This document shows, piece after piece, positions 31,580-43,269 of a stretch of DNA of 64,000 bases; position 1 is the stretch's first letter, and each line of letters opens with the position of its first letter. The position numbers and the translations under genes are program-made. The notes under the pieces are model-generated. The model was not told the DNA's origin, did no database searches, and saw only the letters and a list, made by a program, of their open reading frames with translations. This DNA comes from Bryopsis sp. KO-2023 (taxonomy: Eukaryota; Chlorophyta; Ulvophyceae; Bryopsidales; Bryopsidaceae): the NCBI GenBank assembly GCA_030272585.1, contig BSYQ01000011.1, positions 2,294,001 to 2,358,000 on the forward strand, given 5' to 3'.

Positions 31580-34481
31580 TTGACTATTTTTTTTAAAGTG
31601 TTTTTGTTTGAGGTATGAATACATATTTATTGTGTACATATATATATATATATTGGATATGTAAGATTGAGGGTCGAAGCCTCGTGCGGCAGCGCGTCTG
31701 CTGAGGGGTGGGGTTGGCTTAAACCTGAAGAGTTGATAGTTTTTTTTTTTATGTTTAGTGTTGTGGCATCAGTGACATGAGACCCACCTTGTAATAAGAA
31801 TAGTAACGGTTGAATTTTGCCTGCTTGCTCCTTGTGCTTGTGGGTTTTTTTCAACATAAAAACCTCCTGTAGGTTTTTGCTGTTAATGTGCTGTGTCTCG
31901 AGGGCATGTCTTTTGTTTGCCTCGTCCACTGCTTTGCTGCTTGGGGCAGGGGGCCAATCCTGGGAACCTCGGGGACAAAACACCTCGCCATTCCAATAAT
32001 TAAGAAAAAAAAAGCTCCTCTTTTGACAGGTGATGTCAAATGGAATCTGGCTGGGGATTAGGAGAGTCAGAAAGGAGGGGGGTATTGTGGGCTTTATCAA
32101 TCAATCAACATAACATTGTAGAAGAAGAAGTCCAGCCCTCTATTGCAAGTCTATTTATCCAGCGTACACAATCCACCGAAAACAGTCAAAAGGATGCCTC
32201 ACAACAAGCAAATGAAACTTTATTGCTCCAGCGGATTGCAATTCAATCCTCATCGATTTGAATGGCCAATCGTCCAATCATCTTCCTCAATCCAAAAGGG
32301 ATTTTGGGGGCTTTCGAGACATTTAATTCGAGTTTTACGGTCCTACAGGTCCAGAAGCTTCATGACTAATCGTATATATATGATCTATATCATATATAGA
32401 CCTTCCTCAATCAACCCTTGTGGATCTGGTAGGTGATCCAGGATAGGCACAACAAATGTTCCCAACAGACTCTGCCAGGATCAATCCAGAATCCTTCCAA
32501 TTGCCAAACCATATATATGTACATATCTATATATCCACAATTGCCACGACACCCTGTCTGTAGTGTAAATAATATACATATGTTCAAAGCATGGCAACGA
32601 ATATTACCCCTCTATGGATCCAATTCAGTTGGGTAGTTTGCTGTACAGTTAGGACTCTTGATTGTGGTATTTGAAGGGATTTTGTTTGGAACAGGAGTTG
32701 TGCTTTTCACAATTTGAGAATGTGAATTCAACAGACCCGAAACTGGGAGGCGGCGGGATTCATTCCATGCCCATCATCATCTGCATTCACTGGCATTTTT
32801 TCATTCTGTGTTTTTTTTTTGAAACAGCTCTTCAATGGAATGAATCTACCGACTGGAGCCCCCTTCGTCCAACTCCTCGAAAGCCAGCACTCTCCTGGAT
32901 GGTGGCGGCGGCAAATCGAAAGGTCACCAGCAGCCCAGCAAAGGAATAGATTCTTTCCCCACCAGCATCACTTGATATCGTATCTGAGCAGACAAGGTTT
33001 TACATAACGAGTTCAAATGGGTTTACAGTGGGCACACACATTCCCGATGATCTCACTCGTTTCAGTCCGACGTGGGTACCTTGGGATAGAAGCGACTTAA
33101 CGGGGGGGCGGGTGAGGATTGCGCTTCTTTTGAGACGAGGGAGGAAAGTTGTGAAGGACTGCGGCGAGTTCATCGTGGAATTCCTTGGCGACTTTTTTTT
33201 CGGGAGCGCGTTTTGCTAAACATGTGAGTTGGGTGCCTGCTGTTCACTCGGTGGTGGTGGGGATACGATCACAGGTTTTCGTTATTTCGTAAAAAAACTG
33301 ATTGTCGGTAAGACTCGAGCTCTCGTAGCTGTCAGTGGGTATGCCTTTCGTTTGATGCGTGTTTCGCAGTCAATTCACGAGTTCGGCGAGTTGCGCTCGT
33401 TGCACTGGTCGGAAACAGGGCAGCGGTACCTGTTTTGGCGTGTGGAGGGGAATCGCGGACTCGAGAGAGTGACCTTGCCGTTTCAAGGGGTTGAATTGAG
33501 CGCGAACGTCTCTTGCTGTTTTGAAGCCGATATCGGTGTCGAGCCAGGGAGTTCTTTTTTTTCTTTTCGTCGTTAAAATTGCGCTGAAACGTCCCCGTCG
33601 AAACGAAAAGTGTCCTTTTTTTCTCGAGGTTACTTTTTTTTCTGCTTCTTTTTTTGTCGTTGGAGAGTGACCCCATCTTAGCCATCATCACATGGTTGAT
33701 TTTTGATGATCAAATGAAAAAAAATAAAAATTATTTTTATCTATTTTTTTATTTTTTTTAATCATTTAAAATGCATCTTTCTATTGAGCATTGAAAGGCA
33801 AAATCTGCGAAATATCTCGGTGAACCGCAAGCCTTGGAATGTGAGCTCAAGGGTATCCGTAAAATTGAAAAAATCTGGGTGGAAAAAAAATCATTATTTT
33901 AAAATCATGAAAACCTTAGTGATTGCGGGACTTCAGTTGTTGAGGATGAGCGATGCAGCATCTGATTCTTGAGTTAAGCCCATTTCGTGAGATTTTTCCT
34001 TAAGAAAAATAATACAGAATTGAGCTTCCATGATCTAGAAAATTAGTCATTTTCGGCTTGGTTTTGGTGGCAAGGGATTGCATAATGAATAGGCATCATT
34101 AAAATTATTTTGATTTTTTTTTTTGTTCCTTGTTTTGTTTCTTCAGTGCACAAGCCTTCCGACTGACATCGAAGTGACATTCAAAAAAGGCTGTTTCAAA
34201 TTCAAATAGGGCGATTCGTTTCGTTTATTTTTTTTTTCTTCTAACAGCTCGAGGGGAAAAGAAAAGAGTTCCAGTGGGGGAGAAAAAAAAAAGTAAGAAA
34301 TCTCACAACTCAACAAAAAATATCATTTGCGACCAGTGCAAGGAAAAGCAAAAAGAGAGAGACAGAGAGAGAGGGAAAAAAAGAGTGAGGGGAAAGAGTG
34401 AGATATCGTTTTTTCAACGAAGCCAAATCAGGTTCTAGACACCTGCACAGCTGTTTTGTTGCAATTTTTTTCTGCTGAGTT
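31580..34481. other. Long spacer and presumed promoter of the next gene
   Basis: 3' flank of the hydrolase and 5' flank of the LFG gene. Microsatellite-like TATATA tracts occur near 31637 and 32370-32530. TCAATCAATCAA lies at 32097-32108. 33020-33580 is GC-richer and open in short frames, without domain. 34350-34400 is a GA-rich tract shortly upstream of the LFG ATG. No gene supported. Confidence 0.45.
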
Positions 34482-36952
34482 ATGAGCGAAACCCCTAGCT
34501 CTGGCGAGAATGGAGGAGCCCCACCAAGCGTTACGGTTCCTCAATACAACCCCCCGAGGCAAAGGTCGGCACCCCCTATTGTAGGGGAAAGATCTGAAAG
34601 CCCCCAAGGCTCGAATCCACATCAGAGGGCTACTTCGGTACCAGGATATCCTTCGCCGGTACCCTATGCAGCTGGGTATGGGACAGCCGCACCCCCAGGT
34701 GAGATCCCATCCACAGTCAAGTTGGTATGTGTGGAATTCGTTTCCATGGGAAGAAGCTTTCGGTCCTTTGCGTTGCCAATCTAAAGCGTTTGTTCAAGTC
34801 TCAAAAAAAAAAAAAAGAAACAATCTCCTGCCCTTTCCGGACAACCCTGCCACACAAGAATTGGGGGGGGGGGGGAAGAGGGGGCAATCCTGAATTTTTG
34901 TGGGTTTTTTTTTTTTTGAATGTGTTTTGTTGGAGTCGAAAGACTGATGCAGTCCACACACTCTGCTCGAGCAAACCCTCGAGACTCGGTGACCTCCAGT
35001 TCCGATGGGCATCCTCTCTTAATGCAAAAAAAAAGGGAAAATCGACTCATTTCCAGCCCCAATGTCCATCAAACATTGCCACTCACACACACACACACAC
35101 ACAAATATAAAGGAAATAGGAACTATAATGCACTCCCCCGCCCCAACACTACCACAGAAATATCTACGATCACCTCCCTCGGGGTGAATCATGAACCCTA
35201 AGCGATTTGTGCATGGTCTGACAAAAGGTTTGTGTGGTTTTTGGAAGCTGGGGGAACATATGGGCAAGCCATGTTCCCACCCCCTCTACCCCCTGCAATG
35301 TATTCTCCCCACACTTATCAGGGAAGTTCTGGTTATCCACCTCAAGCCCCCATGCCTTATGCTGGACCTCCGCCGACAGGGTACCCCCCACCTCCAAATG
35401 CCCATGTCTATCCACAACAGTATCATCTGGTGCGTACATACAAAGTTTGAAAAAAAAAATCCACTAAGCATGGGGCTGCAGTAGTGTGTGGGCACGTATG
35501 GTGCTGGTATTCAATTTTGCTTTCGCCGCATTGTTTGGTTGTTCTGTTTTTCGTTTTGATTTTGATATCAGAAGATTGTCATAGGAAATGGGTTTCCTTT
35601 CGGAGAGGCAAGTCCGTGTCAATCGATCCACTGATGGGTGCACCTGAAATTGCAAAAAAAAGGTTTTCTAGCTATGTCTGTGTGCTTGGTGTCTAATCCG
35701 AAAGGCTAAACCTTTCGTTTCGTATTAATGAGTTGTGCCATCCTTGTGCCCTTTAAAAAAAAAAAAAATGTGTGCAAGTAAGTTGGCCAGGAGTATTTGT
35801 GTTTTTTTAGTTTTTTTTAGGTTTTTTTTTTGGCCAACCTGGTTGTGATGCATATACAGGCTCAGATGGGAGGGTCGCCCCAGCTCATGTATCCTGGGTA
35901 TGCAAAGCCGATGTCTGGAAACGTGAACTATCCGTCTAACTACCATCCGAGCGGCAATCGACCTCAGCCTTTCAACGTTGCCCCCCCACAGGCGGCGGTG
36001 AACACAGCCAAATATCTGCCAGCTTTCCACGAAACCACTGCAAGGCAAAGCTTCATTCGAAAAGTAATATGCCTGGTGTTGATTCAATTGGCAGTGACGA
36101 CTGCCATGGGTGCAGCCGCCCTCAGTGTCAACTCGCTCCAGGTAAATATTAGCACGCTCGCGTTTGTGTTTTCTCCAGAAAAAAAAAATGGTACAAAAAA
36201 AAGCTACGGATGTGTGTTTTTTTCTTTAAAAATATTACATCATTTGGTGTTGATGTTTTGTTTTGTTTTCAACTCCAATTTCTTGGCTTTCCATTCAATT
36301 TCTTCCCCCCCCCCCCTTTTTTTCTTTAAAGAAAGAATAATGGTAATGGTAATGTTTGTTTGTTTTTTTCCCTCCTTTCTGTTCAAAACAGGAGTACCTG
36401 AAAGAAAACATGTGGGTGTTTTGGGCAAGCTGGGTGAGCGCCTTGGCCATCTTGATTTTCGGAGCTTGCAATTACTCCATGCTGAGACAGCACCCCATGA
36501 ACATGCTTTTCCTTTTCTCGTTCACCGCCCTGTGCGCCACGATGGTAGCGTCAGTGATCGCCCGATACGACTCCGAAGTGGTTCTTTTAACCTTCATCGT
36601 CGCCACCGGCCTGGTGTTCGCATTAGTCATGATGGCAAGCCGCGCCAGTTTCGACATCACCAACTGGGGGGGCATGCTGTTCGCCTTCCTGTTGGTTTTG
36701 ATGGTGACCAGTATCGTGGGGGTGTTTTGGGTGAATTCCATTTTCAAAATCGTGTTTTCGGCGATCGGAGCGGTGGTGTTTTCGATATATTTGGTATATG
36801 ATGTGCAGATGCTGCTGGGGGATAAGAAAAGGGCATTGAATCCGGACGACTACATTTTGGGGGCCATAACGATTTACTTAGACATCATCAATATTTTCTT
36901 GTATTTGCTGTCTTTGATTGGGTTGGCCAGAAGTCGTAATGCGGGGGAATAG
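34482..36952 (+). CDS. Bax inhibitor-1 / LFG (TMBIM) family membrane protein
   Basis: Four exons, 34482-34698, 35248-35429, 35860-36141 and 36392-36952, phases 1, 0, 0; 413 aa. ATG at 34482. Residues 1-190 are a soluble Pro/Tyr/Gly-rich tail (GYPPQAP, PPTGYPPPP, SGNRPQP), as in GRINA/LFG proteins. ARQSFIRKV begins the membrane domain, which has about seven hydrophobic helices: VICLVLIQLAVTTAMGAAAL, WVFWASWVSALAILIFGA, MLFLFSFTALCATMVASVI, VVLLTFIVATGLVFALV, GGMLFAFLLVLMVTSIVG, IFKIVFSAIGAVVFSIYLVY and YLDIINIFLYLLSLIG. YLVYDVQMLLG and the following DDYILGAITIYLDIINIF are the family signature, whose acidic residues form the pore/calcium pH sensor. Role expected: ER/Golgi calcium leak and anti-cell-death. 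A three-base frame check across all introns is clean. Confidence 0.92.
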
Positions 36953-39900
36953 TTAAATCATAAAAATAGGGGGAGGGGGGGGAGGTCTTGCACATTATAT
37001 AAAAAAAAGGGGGGGGAATGCATAGCATTAAAAAAAAAAAAAGAAGAGGAGGAAAAAGGTGGATAAAAAAAACACATGTAGAATTCCAATCGTTATTTCT
37101 TTTTGTTGTGCATCGGTCGTGGATGTGAGGGGAGGACTGGGGACCAAAAAAAAAAAATGACCAGCATAAAAGCAATCGGAAAGGATGTATTTTTCTTGTG
37201 AAGTTGCAGAATATCTTCCTTTTTTGTTCTATTTTGTTTTTTTGTGATTTTTTTTTTTTTTTTCCTCGGTGCTCTCGGTTTCCTTGCTTTTTGAGGTTAT
37301 CCAAAAAGTGAACATCGCAGCGAAGGGGAAGGGTAGCAGGGGAAAAAAAAAATAGAAAAAAAATGGGAAGGAAGGGAAGGGTTTCTTCGTGTTCGATTTT
37401 TCGATTGTGGGTTTTGCCCTTTCCCCTTGGAAAGAGGCACCAACAGCGTGTGTAGGAAAAAAAAAAAGAAAAAAAAACAAGTGTCGTTGGTTTGCGTCGA
37501 TTGTAATTTCCTTCTTCTCCTTTTTTGTTGAGAATTTACCCCCTGGTTACCCACCCCTCCTTTTATTCTATTCTCTATTCAAGGAGTCCACAAAAATTTT
37601 CGATAAAACGGTGGTTGGCGTTCAGTAGTGGAGGGATATTTGGGGTGTTTTCTAATGGGGTTTTTGGTAGGATTTTTTTTTTGTCTCTCTCTCTGTCTTT
37701 TTTTTCTCCTTTTCATCTCTTTAATCGAGGTAAAAGAAAAAATATATATTATTTTGCAATAAGGAGGGGTCGGGGGGGGGGAGAGAAAAAGAAAGGAAAA
37801 AAAAGAACAGAAGAAAAAAGAAACGCTGTTGTCGTACTCGCTTGGGCAGAATTTTTATAAAGTGTTGTTTTCTCAGGTGTATAATATTGTGACGATACAA
37901 AAAAAAAAAAATGCATAAGGGTAGATGCCAACCCATAAAAAAAAGGAGGGAAAAAACAACAACAAAACAAACATGTACGTACGTACAAGCGACGCCCAAA
38001 CTCGCTGTTTCTTTTTCTAATGATTGGTTTTGACATAGGTTTTTCGATGGACAAAAAATAGATATGCATGTCGACAGGAGGGCATAGTACAAATCATGCA
38101 CTGGATTCGTGGAAGGTGAAAAGCAAAAAAAAGAAAAACAAAAAAAATTGTGGGTTGGGTTTTTTGTGTGAATGATTAAATGGGCTGAACCTCATGATTC
38201 GGAGGAAGAAGGGGGAGGAGTGGGGGGGAGTCATTGATGGGTAACTAGACAATTATATTTCATAGAGCAATCCAATGGACTTGCATTCATTGATTGATAA
38301 GGGGTGGTTCTCTCATCATTGGATTGTTCGAAATATCCATAGACGTATCTATCTATGCGAAAACAGATCGCGATGGGGGAAATCAATTTTTTTTACTATT
38401 TTTTTTTTGTGCGTAAGGGGGGAATCGTCATCGACTGGCTAACTGTGGATGTGTATGTTCGTTTTTTTTGGAAGGGACGGTTTTGTTGTTATTTCATTGT
38501 TGTTTCCTGTGGGATTTGTTTTTTGCTTTCTTTTTGTTCCTTTTTTATTGGCTTTTTGTTTCGAGCAAATTACCATAAGCGTACAGGGGAACAGGGTGGA
38601 AAAAAAAATGCAGAAAAAAAACAAACGAACAAGAAATGAATCTAACTTTTACCCAATCGGAAGCGAAGATATCTATGCTTGGTTTATGCTTGTGTGTGTC
38701 CAGTGTTTTTTTTTCTTTTTTTTTTCTTTCTTTTTTTTCAAATTTCAATTCAAAAAAAAATCTATCTATTGGAGATAAAATTGAAATATATTTTTATATA
38801 TGAAAATAGACGTGCACTGTTTGAGTTGCGACCGATGAGATTGTTTTTTTTTTTTTTTAATCCCTCTGCATATATCTACCTATTTTACTTCTTTTTTTTT
38901 TGCTGAAGTGCGTTTTTATGTCTGTTCTTTTTGTCAAATTTTCTTATTTCCTCATGGATGATGTTGAAAAATCAAATAGCAAAATTAAAAGATCAGTCGC
39001 AAGGGAACAAAAGAAAAAGATGTCAATTTGCAAATAGAGCAAAAAAAAAAATCGATGGGGAGGGTGCAATGAGGATTTGTAAATATTATGAAGTATTTGT
39101 CTACACATTTATCTCCCCTCCCCTCCCCCCCCCCAAAAAAAAGAGAAAAACAAAACAGACTGATAAGAGGGGAGAAAGAAAATCAAGCTATATTTTTAAC
39201 TGCAAGACTTTCATATCCTTTCCCCCTTTACTAAAAATAATTCATAGAAGTCTAGCTATTGTGCTGAGAAGCAATAGTTATATGAACCACCAAGAAATCT
39301 GCGTAATCTGCAAGGCAACGTTGGGTGCATGTGAATTTCTGACAGCTTTACGAGGATGAGAATTGTTTTTTTTTTATTTTCAAAAAAAAAGAGGCCACAA
39401 TGGTAGTAGTGTAGGGAGAAGAGGGAAAAAAAAAATAGAAGCCGATTGGAGGAAAGCTGATTGGTGGAGAAATGAGAGGGGCTTCGTTTGTAGAGATGAA
39501 TGGAAAATAAGAACATTGGCTAGGTCTATGGATTAGTTGGAATTTTATTTTGCAAAAGAAGGAAATAAGCATTTGAAAAAAAAGCTGAAAAAAAAACAAC
39601 CAAAAAAACTAAAAACCAAAGTCTTGAGAGCTTAAGGTTCTTTTGTCTTTGTTTCTTTTTTTTAATTATTTTTTGTTTTGCTTTGTTTTTTTTCGAGAGT
39701 TTTCCTATGTGTCTTCATGTTTCTTCTCCTGTTGTTGAAACGTAGTGTAGTGTATCATTCTTTTTACCACAAATTTTCCTAATTTTTTTGTTCCTTTCAT
39801 TTGAAATACGTCAGAAATGTTTCCAGATTCTTCTTGCGTGTGTGTATTTTCGCTTCCTTTTTATCTGTAGAGCTCCACTAAGAAATATTTGGGACCTTTC

Positions 39901-40098
39901 TGAAATTCTTTGCTGTTTCGTTTTCTTGGTTGTCCCAAGCCGGGAAAAAAAAAAGATACAAGTACGAACACAAGTACTCCCAGTATTGCTGTTAACTCTT
40001 TATCAGAGAGAAAAAAAAATTCTTTTCTTTTCTGGAGAATTTTCACGCTTGAAAAGTTGGTCGCTATGGCTGTACACCTTTTGTCACACAAGTCCATG
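36953..40098. other. AT-rich spacer, no gene
   Basis: Over 3 kb of homopolymer-laden sequence (many runs of 8 or more A, T or G). Frames present are low-complexity Phe/Lys shadows of poly-T/poly-A. One ATTGATTGATTG tract lies at about 38287. Nothing else is supported. Confidence 0.5.
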
Positions 40099-40600
40099 CA
40101 GTAGTGATTTCGATATAGTGCCGCTCGATATAGTGCCGGCTTTCAGTATAGTGCCGCTTTTCTTCCAGAACCAGAACTGAATCGGTTTTGTGCCGTTTTG
40201 ACGGCTTTGGGGCGAACCAAAGTTTGGTTACCAAACCAAACAAAAAAAAAATTACATGGTTTGGGGCAAAACCGGCACTATTTCAAACATCTGCACAAGG
40301 ATGATAAAAAACTAACAGAAAACTTGAAAATGAAGAAGCCGCAAAAAACATCACAAGCGAGTTTTGTATCACCAGCAGATTTCTGTCAGACTGGAGTCTC
40401 ATCAGAACACGAACTGCATCTGATAAAAATGAATTCTGCGGAAAAACAAGCCGCATCCCACATCTGGCTGGAAATCATGGATCGGATATTGATTTGAATT
40501 AGTGCCGGTTTTAATATAGTGCCACCTTTTCAATCAATCAATCAATCAATATTACATGCGTAGGGGCGCAAGGCGGCACTATATATCGAAATCACTACTG
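40099..40600. mobile_element. MITE with TAGTGCCG subterminal repeats
   Basis: 502 bp. The left end CAGTAGTGATTTCGATATAG continues TGCCGC, and the right end is its near-exact reverse complement (…GGCACTATATATCGAAATC ACTACTG). Subterminal ATATAGTGCCGs words recur near both ends (three at the left, two at the right). It contains the dispersed CATGTAAT/(ATTG)n repeat in minus orientation at about 40531-40575. No clean target duplication: TA follows the right end, TG precedes the left end. A mutated TA would suit a Tc1/mariner-pogo element, but this is unresolved. Confidence 0.7.
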
Positions 40601-41622
40601 TATAGCCCTTGCTTCGACGTAAAAACGGGTTGATAAAACGATAAAAACGGGAAACACAACCAAATCAAACAAAAAATTACATGCGCAGAAGCCCAAAAAA
40701 AAACACAAGAAACACAAGAACTCATAGAAAACACGTCAACCGACACGGTCACCTCTCCAACCTCAAAGCACTGGACAAAATCAATTCAGCCAATTCAAAC
40801 CAGATCAAATCAGTCTATTTACAGTCATGCAGTTCGATGTGACCTTCTACAGCCGCCGCTGGGTTAAGAGGACTGTGATGGTGACGGACAGGCCACCTTC
40901 AAAAACGAGAGGGAAGGCAAAATTTCTGGGCAATCGCTGCGAGTTTGGAAAACTCGACGCCCTGCAGGACTCGGTTTCCCTCTCTCGTAAGACCTCGAAA
41001 AAAAGAAAAAGGAACGCTCAAGGTAAATCGATTTGAGGAGGACCTGGTTAAAATAGGCCGCCTCTAAAAAGCAGAAAAGTAAATGTTGATAGATTAACAA
41101 CTTGAGGTTAGTTTAGAGCGTAAGATGTACAAACTGCCTATCAGCGACAGAATCTTGATTGCATGAAAAAAAAATTGTCAAGTAAAAGTATGAGTAGTTT
41201 ATACAAACAAAAAACTTGCAGGATGGCCCTTTGCGATTTATATTTACTTTTCTTAAGCAACAGTAGATCATTTTTTTTTCAAAACCACAGCAGAGAACAG
41301 CATTTTAGGTGGTGGTGGTGCTTTTTTGGCCTCAAAATACTGCAATAATATCGTTTTCTTATTCTTGGTTTGAATGCTCTTATTTTTCTTTTCTTTTTTT
41401 CCTGCTGTTTTCAGGGAAATAAAGGGAGGGAGAAAAAATTCTCTCACTGATTACAGACAGTGGTTTGAATTTCAGGATCCTTGAAAGTAACGATAACGAA
41501 AATCGGGTCGAAAAAAAACAATAAAACAATAGGGAGGAAAGAAAACGAACAGCCCCCCCCCCCCCCCCCCCCCCTTCCCCCCAGCTGCTTGAGAAAGAGA
41601 GGGAAGAAGTGTCAGCTTCATT
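40601..41622. other. Spacer / 5' region of the acyltransferase gene
   Basis: A plus frame 40827-41036 (FYSRRWVKRTVMVTDRPPSK) contains an in-frame GTAAGA and might be an upstream exon, but I cannot link it to the next gene. A C22 run lies at 41553-41574. Another retroposon-tail copy (ATTACATGCGCAGAAGCCC) lies at about 40676. Confidence 0.35.
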
Positions 41623-43269
41623 ATGTTGACGACCACTACACAGCTGTGGGACTCTCCGGCAGACATTTTAGCTTTGAAGCAAAAAGGTGGCGTCCAAGGC
41701 GTGCAAGTGGGAAAACGCATCTATCTGGACAAAATGAGCCCCTCTTTTCGACCATCCCTTCTGTCGAGTTGGGTGGGCATTGTCACGATGTCCATGATGT
41801 CCTGTTCTTTCCACGTTTATCTTTTTGTTTTGTGCTGTTGCTGCTGGCTGCCTTGGGTGAAGCTCCTGCTGGTGGTTTTGATAACAACTCTGTTTCTTCC
41901 GGCAAGAAAATGGGCTCGATTCAAAAACAGCTGGCTGTTTAAAACGTGGAGGGAAGCGTTGAAAGTTTCCTTCATTACGGAGCATGTTTTAGACCCTGGC
42001 GATGATCGAGGTTATTTGTGCTGCTGCATTCAACATGGGGTTGTCCCTTACACGTTGATGGCGGCCGCCTCCATGGAGGAAGAGCTGTTTCCTGATCGAA
42101 ATAGATATGGTGTGGTCAGTTCTTACCTTTTCTGGTTACCAGTCGTAGGCATATCGTTGGGTGGTTGGGTGGAATAACAGCCACCAAGGAAAACATTCAA
42201 CGGCTGCTTCGACCGGGCCGGAGCGTGGTGTTTTTGCATCCTGGTGGCCTTGCTGAAATGTGTCTGGCCTCATGGAGTAAAGAACGGGTGTGGAATTTTG
42301 TGTGAAATTCTAAACGATGCTGATTTTCGTCATGTTTACTAACTGGAGAAACAGATGAACGAAAAAAATTGGGAACTGTACTTGTTTTTCAAGAATAAGA
42401 AAGAAGTTAAGGCGTCCATTTTCCCTTGATTTTCTCCTATTACTATGTTGTTTTTTATTCAGTTTCTGTGTTTGTTTCTACTTTCAATTATTTTCAAACC
42501 GTTTTGTTGATTTTTTTTTCCTTTCTTGCTGTGCAGGTACACTTGAAGCATCGAAAAGGATTTGTCAGACTGGCAGTGGAGGGTGGCCATTGCCTCTTCC
42601 CGATGTACATCTTTGGACAGAGCGAAATTCTTTCGCTGTGGTGCCCCAATTTCTTGGTTTCAATTTCAAGAAAGTTTAGGTTTCCTATCGGATTCCTGTA
42701 TGGAAGGTGAGCAATCAACGGGTTTGAAGAAAAGTGGTATCAACCCCCCCCAAAAAAAAATAAAAAATAATAATAAAATAATAAAGTCCATTCGACAATT
42801 TAAAAAAGGTTCTTTTAGATTATATTAATACCATTTTTTTCGATCGCATACATTTGTACGTTTATCTCAAGACATATGTTTTCATTAGTGTCTTGATTGG
42901 GGTTTGGAGATTTTTAAAATAAGAAAATAATAATGGAACTGGCAACGACACATTTCGGTTCTGTGTGTGGGTTTTGAAAGAAAAAATTACAGAACAGTAA
43001 AATAAACGATAGAATTTTATAAAAATCATTCAGTTAGGCATGATATCTCTTTTTTTTGAAGGTTTGGACTTCCGATTCCTAGACGAAAGGATATTCTGGT
43101 GGTTGCTTCAAAACCTATTGAAGTTGGAAAGCCTCTTTCTCGAGATCATCCCGATTTCGCAGCGAAAGTTGAAGAAATCCACGAGAAATTTTTGTCGGAA
43201 GTGGCCAGGGTTTTCGATCAATACAAAACCCAATATGGATGGCCCCACAAGAAATTGGAAATGCTCTAG
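41623..43269 (+). CDS. DGAT2-like acyl-CoA:diacylglycerol/monoacylglycerol acyltransferase, frameshifted
   Basis: Exons 41623-42287, 42537-42706 and 43062-43269. DGAT2 enzymes make triacylglycerol at the ER. Two hydrophobic N-terminal segments (SWVGIVTMSMMSCSFHVYLF and WVKLLLVVLITTLFL) precede the family blocks: FLHPGGLAEM (the PGG block), LKHRKGFVRLAVEGG, LFPMYIFGQSEIL and GLPIPRR. The last reads on to a stop at 43267-43269. Two oddities. First, the frame breaks near 42146-42150: upstream LFWLPVV and downstream HIVGWLGGITATKENI are both conserved but lie in different frames, as if one base were missing. Second, the active-site HPHG motif reads IQHG (CCCIQHGVVPY), so the first His is lost. 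It may be a recent pseudogene, a sequencing error, or a diverged enzyme. The ATG at 41623 is the best start seen, but an upstream exon is possible. Confidence 0.75.

Noticed and set aside
36953-40098. Numerous Phe/Lys-rich frames
   Set aside because: They are translations of poly-T and poly-A tracts.
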